DNA of 64,000 bases from assembly GCA_050185195.1 (NCBI GenBank), contig JBFWZQ010000009.1, positions 1 to 64,000 on the forward strand, in the 5' to 3' direction. The number at the start of each line of letters is the position of its first letter. Positions within the stretch are counted from its first letter, which is position 1. Shown in pieces: positions 63,118-64,000 of the stretch. Below the pieces are notes generated by a model. The model had not been told where the DNA came from and searched no databases. It saw only the letters and a program-made list of their open reading frames with translations. This stretch comes from CADEFQ01 sp050185195 (lineage in GTDB: Bacteria > Pseudomonadota > Gammaproteobacteria > Steroidobacterales > Steroidobacteraceae). Position numbers and translations under genes: made by a program.

Positions 63118-64000
63118 CCTCGCCGCGCGTGCGCGCGAGGAAGCGTCGCGTGGCGAGGCCTGCGTCGTCGAGCCACTGGTAGAACACCGGCACGGCGAGC
63201 AGCGAGGTGGCCGCCCCGAACACGAGGCCGCCCATGATCGCGCGCGCCATCGGCGCATAGGAGGGACCGGCGAGTCCCACGGCTAGCTGCGCATCGCCGA
63301 ACGCGAGCGGCGCGAGCGCGAGCGAAGCGGTGAGCGTGGTCATCAGGATCGGGCGCAACCGGTCGCGACTCGCCTGCACGATGGCGTCGAGCCGGTTGGC
63401 ACCCGCGCCGCGCAGGTCGTTGATGTGCGCCACGAGGACGATGCCGATGTTGACGACGACCCCCATCAGGATCTGGATGCCGATGAGGGCCATGAACGTG
63501 AAGGTCGTGCGCGTGGCGAACAGCGTCCAGACGACGCCGATCGCCGCCATCAGGATCGAGGTGACGATCGAGACCGGCAGGATCGTCGATTCGAATACCG
63601 CCGCCATGACGAGATAGATCATCACAATCGCGAACAGCAGGTTGAAGATCATCGTCTGCGAGCCGTCGTCATCCTGCTGCACGCCGCGGCCGAACTCCCA
63701 GGCATAACCCGGGGGCAGTTGCCAGGCGGCCATCAGCCGCTCGACCCGCTCCTTCACCACGGGCAGCGTGGCGCCGTCCCCGATCACGCCACCGAGTGTC
63801 ACGGAGGTCAGCCGGTTCACGCGCTGGATGACCCGCGGTCCCTTTTCGATCGTGAAAGTCGCGATGCTGCCGAGGTCGACGCGTTCCCCGGAGGGCAGGT
63901 AGAGCGGCAGGCGGGCGAGGTCGGCGACGTCCTGCCGATCCGATTCGCGAAACGCAAGGCGCAAGGTCAGCTCCCGGTCGGCCGAACGGAACTCGCGCAG
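63098..64000 (-). CDS. RND-family efflux permease, C-terminal part (5' partial)
   Basis: The frame is open to the window end, so the gene starts beyond base 64000. The 300 residues present begin in a porter/docking region (YLPSGERVDLGSIATFTIEKGPRVIQRVN) and contain the last transmembrane block: IYLVMAAVFESTILPVSIV, FTFMALIGIQILMGVVVNIGIVLVAHINDLR and the AMGGLVFGAATSLL-like C-terminal helix. The Asp-rich VVNIGIVLVAH region resembles HAE1/CzcA-type pumps that export drugs, bile acids or metals. It is oriented leftwards and converges on the coiled-coil gene. Confidence 0.93.
   Translation of the reverse strand: MREFRSADRELTLRLAFRESDRQDVADLARLPLYLPSGERVDLGSIATFTIEKGPRVIQRVNRLTSVTLGGVIGDGATLPVVKERVERLMAAWQLPPGYAWEFGRGVQQDDDGSQTMIFNLLFAIVMIYLVMAAVFESTILPVSIVTSILMAAIGVVWTLFATRTTFTFMALIGIQILMGVVVNIGIVLVAHINDLRGAGANRLDAIVQASRDRLRPILMTTLTASLALAPLAFGDAQLAVGLAGPSYAPMARAIMGGLVFGAATSLLAVPVFYQWLDDAGLATRRFLARTRGEVSAARP

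Overview
This is a chromosomal segment from a high-GC Gammaproteobacterium, probably near the Steroidobacterales/Nevskiales/Xanthomonadales. The phylum call rests on gene order: bcp-gcvR-dapA-bamC-like, ffs-dnaX-ybaB-recR, rsgA divergent from orn, ppsA divergent from ppsR, and mlaFEDCB beside mlaA. The order-level call is inference. Genes are tightly packed, with many GTGA/ATGA stop-start overlaps. I see no insertion sequence, prophage, integrase or CRISPR array, and no gene-free stretch over 300 bases.

1-4136 is amino-acid catabolism: a 5'-truncated putA carrying a poly-C/poly-G palindromic insert, overlapped by an L-serine dehydratase gene. 4271-9277 holds hydrolases: an S9-like alpha/beta hydrolase, then a leftward operon of three exported proteins (beta-lactamase-fold hydrolase, a tandem ferredoxin-like protein of unknown function, a second alpha/beta hydrolase).

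9495-23090 is the most distinctive region. A siderophore-type TonB receptor leads a run encoding an isocitrate/isopropylmalate-type dehydrogenase, a cupin, an AcnA-type aconitase and a CitMHS citrate carrier. An orphan binding protein and a TctDE-like two-component system follow, then an M20 hydrolase and a PepSY membrane protein. I read this as a candidate regulated pathway for uptake and oxidation of citrate or a citrate-containing compound such as ferric citrate or a citrate siderophore. A second two-component system with an OprP-like porin follows (23062-26426).

26485-41474 is mainly housekeeping: bipA, a Tat-exported GH109-like protein, sixA, the sufR-B-C-D-S-U-T iron-sulfur operon (leftward), class I fructose-bisphosphate aldolase, and the Mla lipid-transport genes. 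The sufR promoter contains an IscR type-1-like palindrome and appears to give a leaderless transcript.

41622-56133 holds bepA, a PIN-PhoH ATPase, a peroxiredoxin, gcvR, dapA, a miniature BamC-like lipoprotein, tRNA-Ser(GGA), the SRP RNA, dnaX, ybaB, recR, a GNAT protein, a divergent MFS/LysR pair, rsgA/orn, a threonine/serine dehydratase, a GFA protein and a DUF1304 protein. 56143-64000 holds malic enzyme, PEP synthase and its regulator (the malate-to-PEP route), a DUF1249 protein, an unrecognised coiled-coil protein and the C-terminal part of an RND efflux permease cut by the window end.
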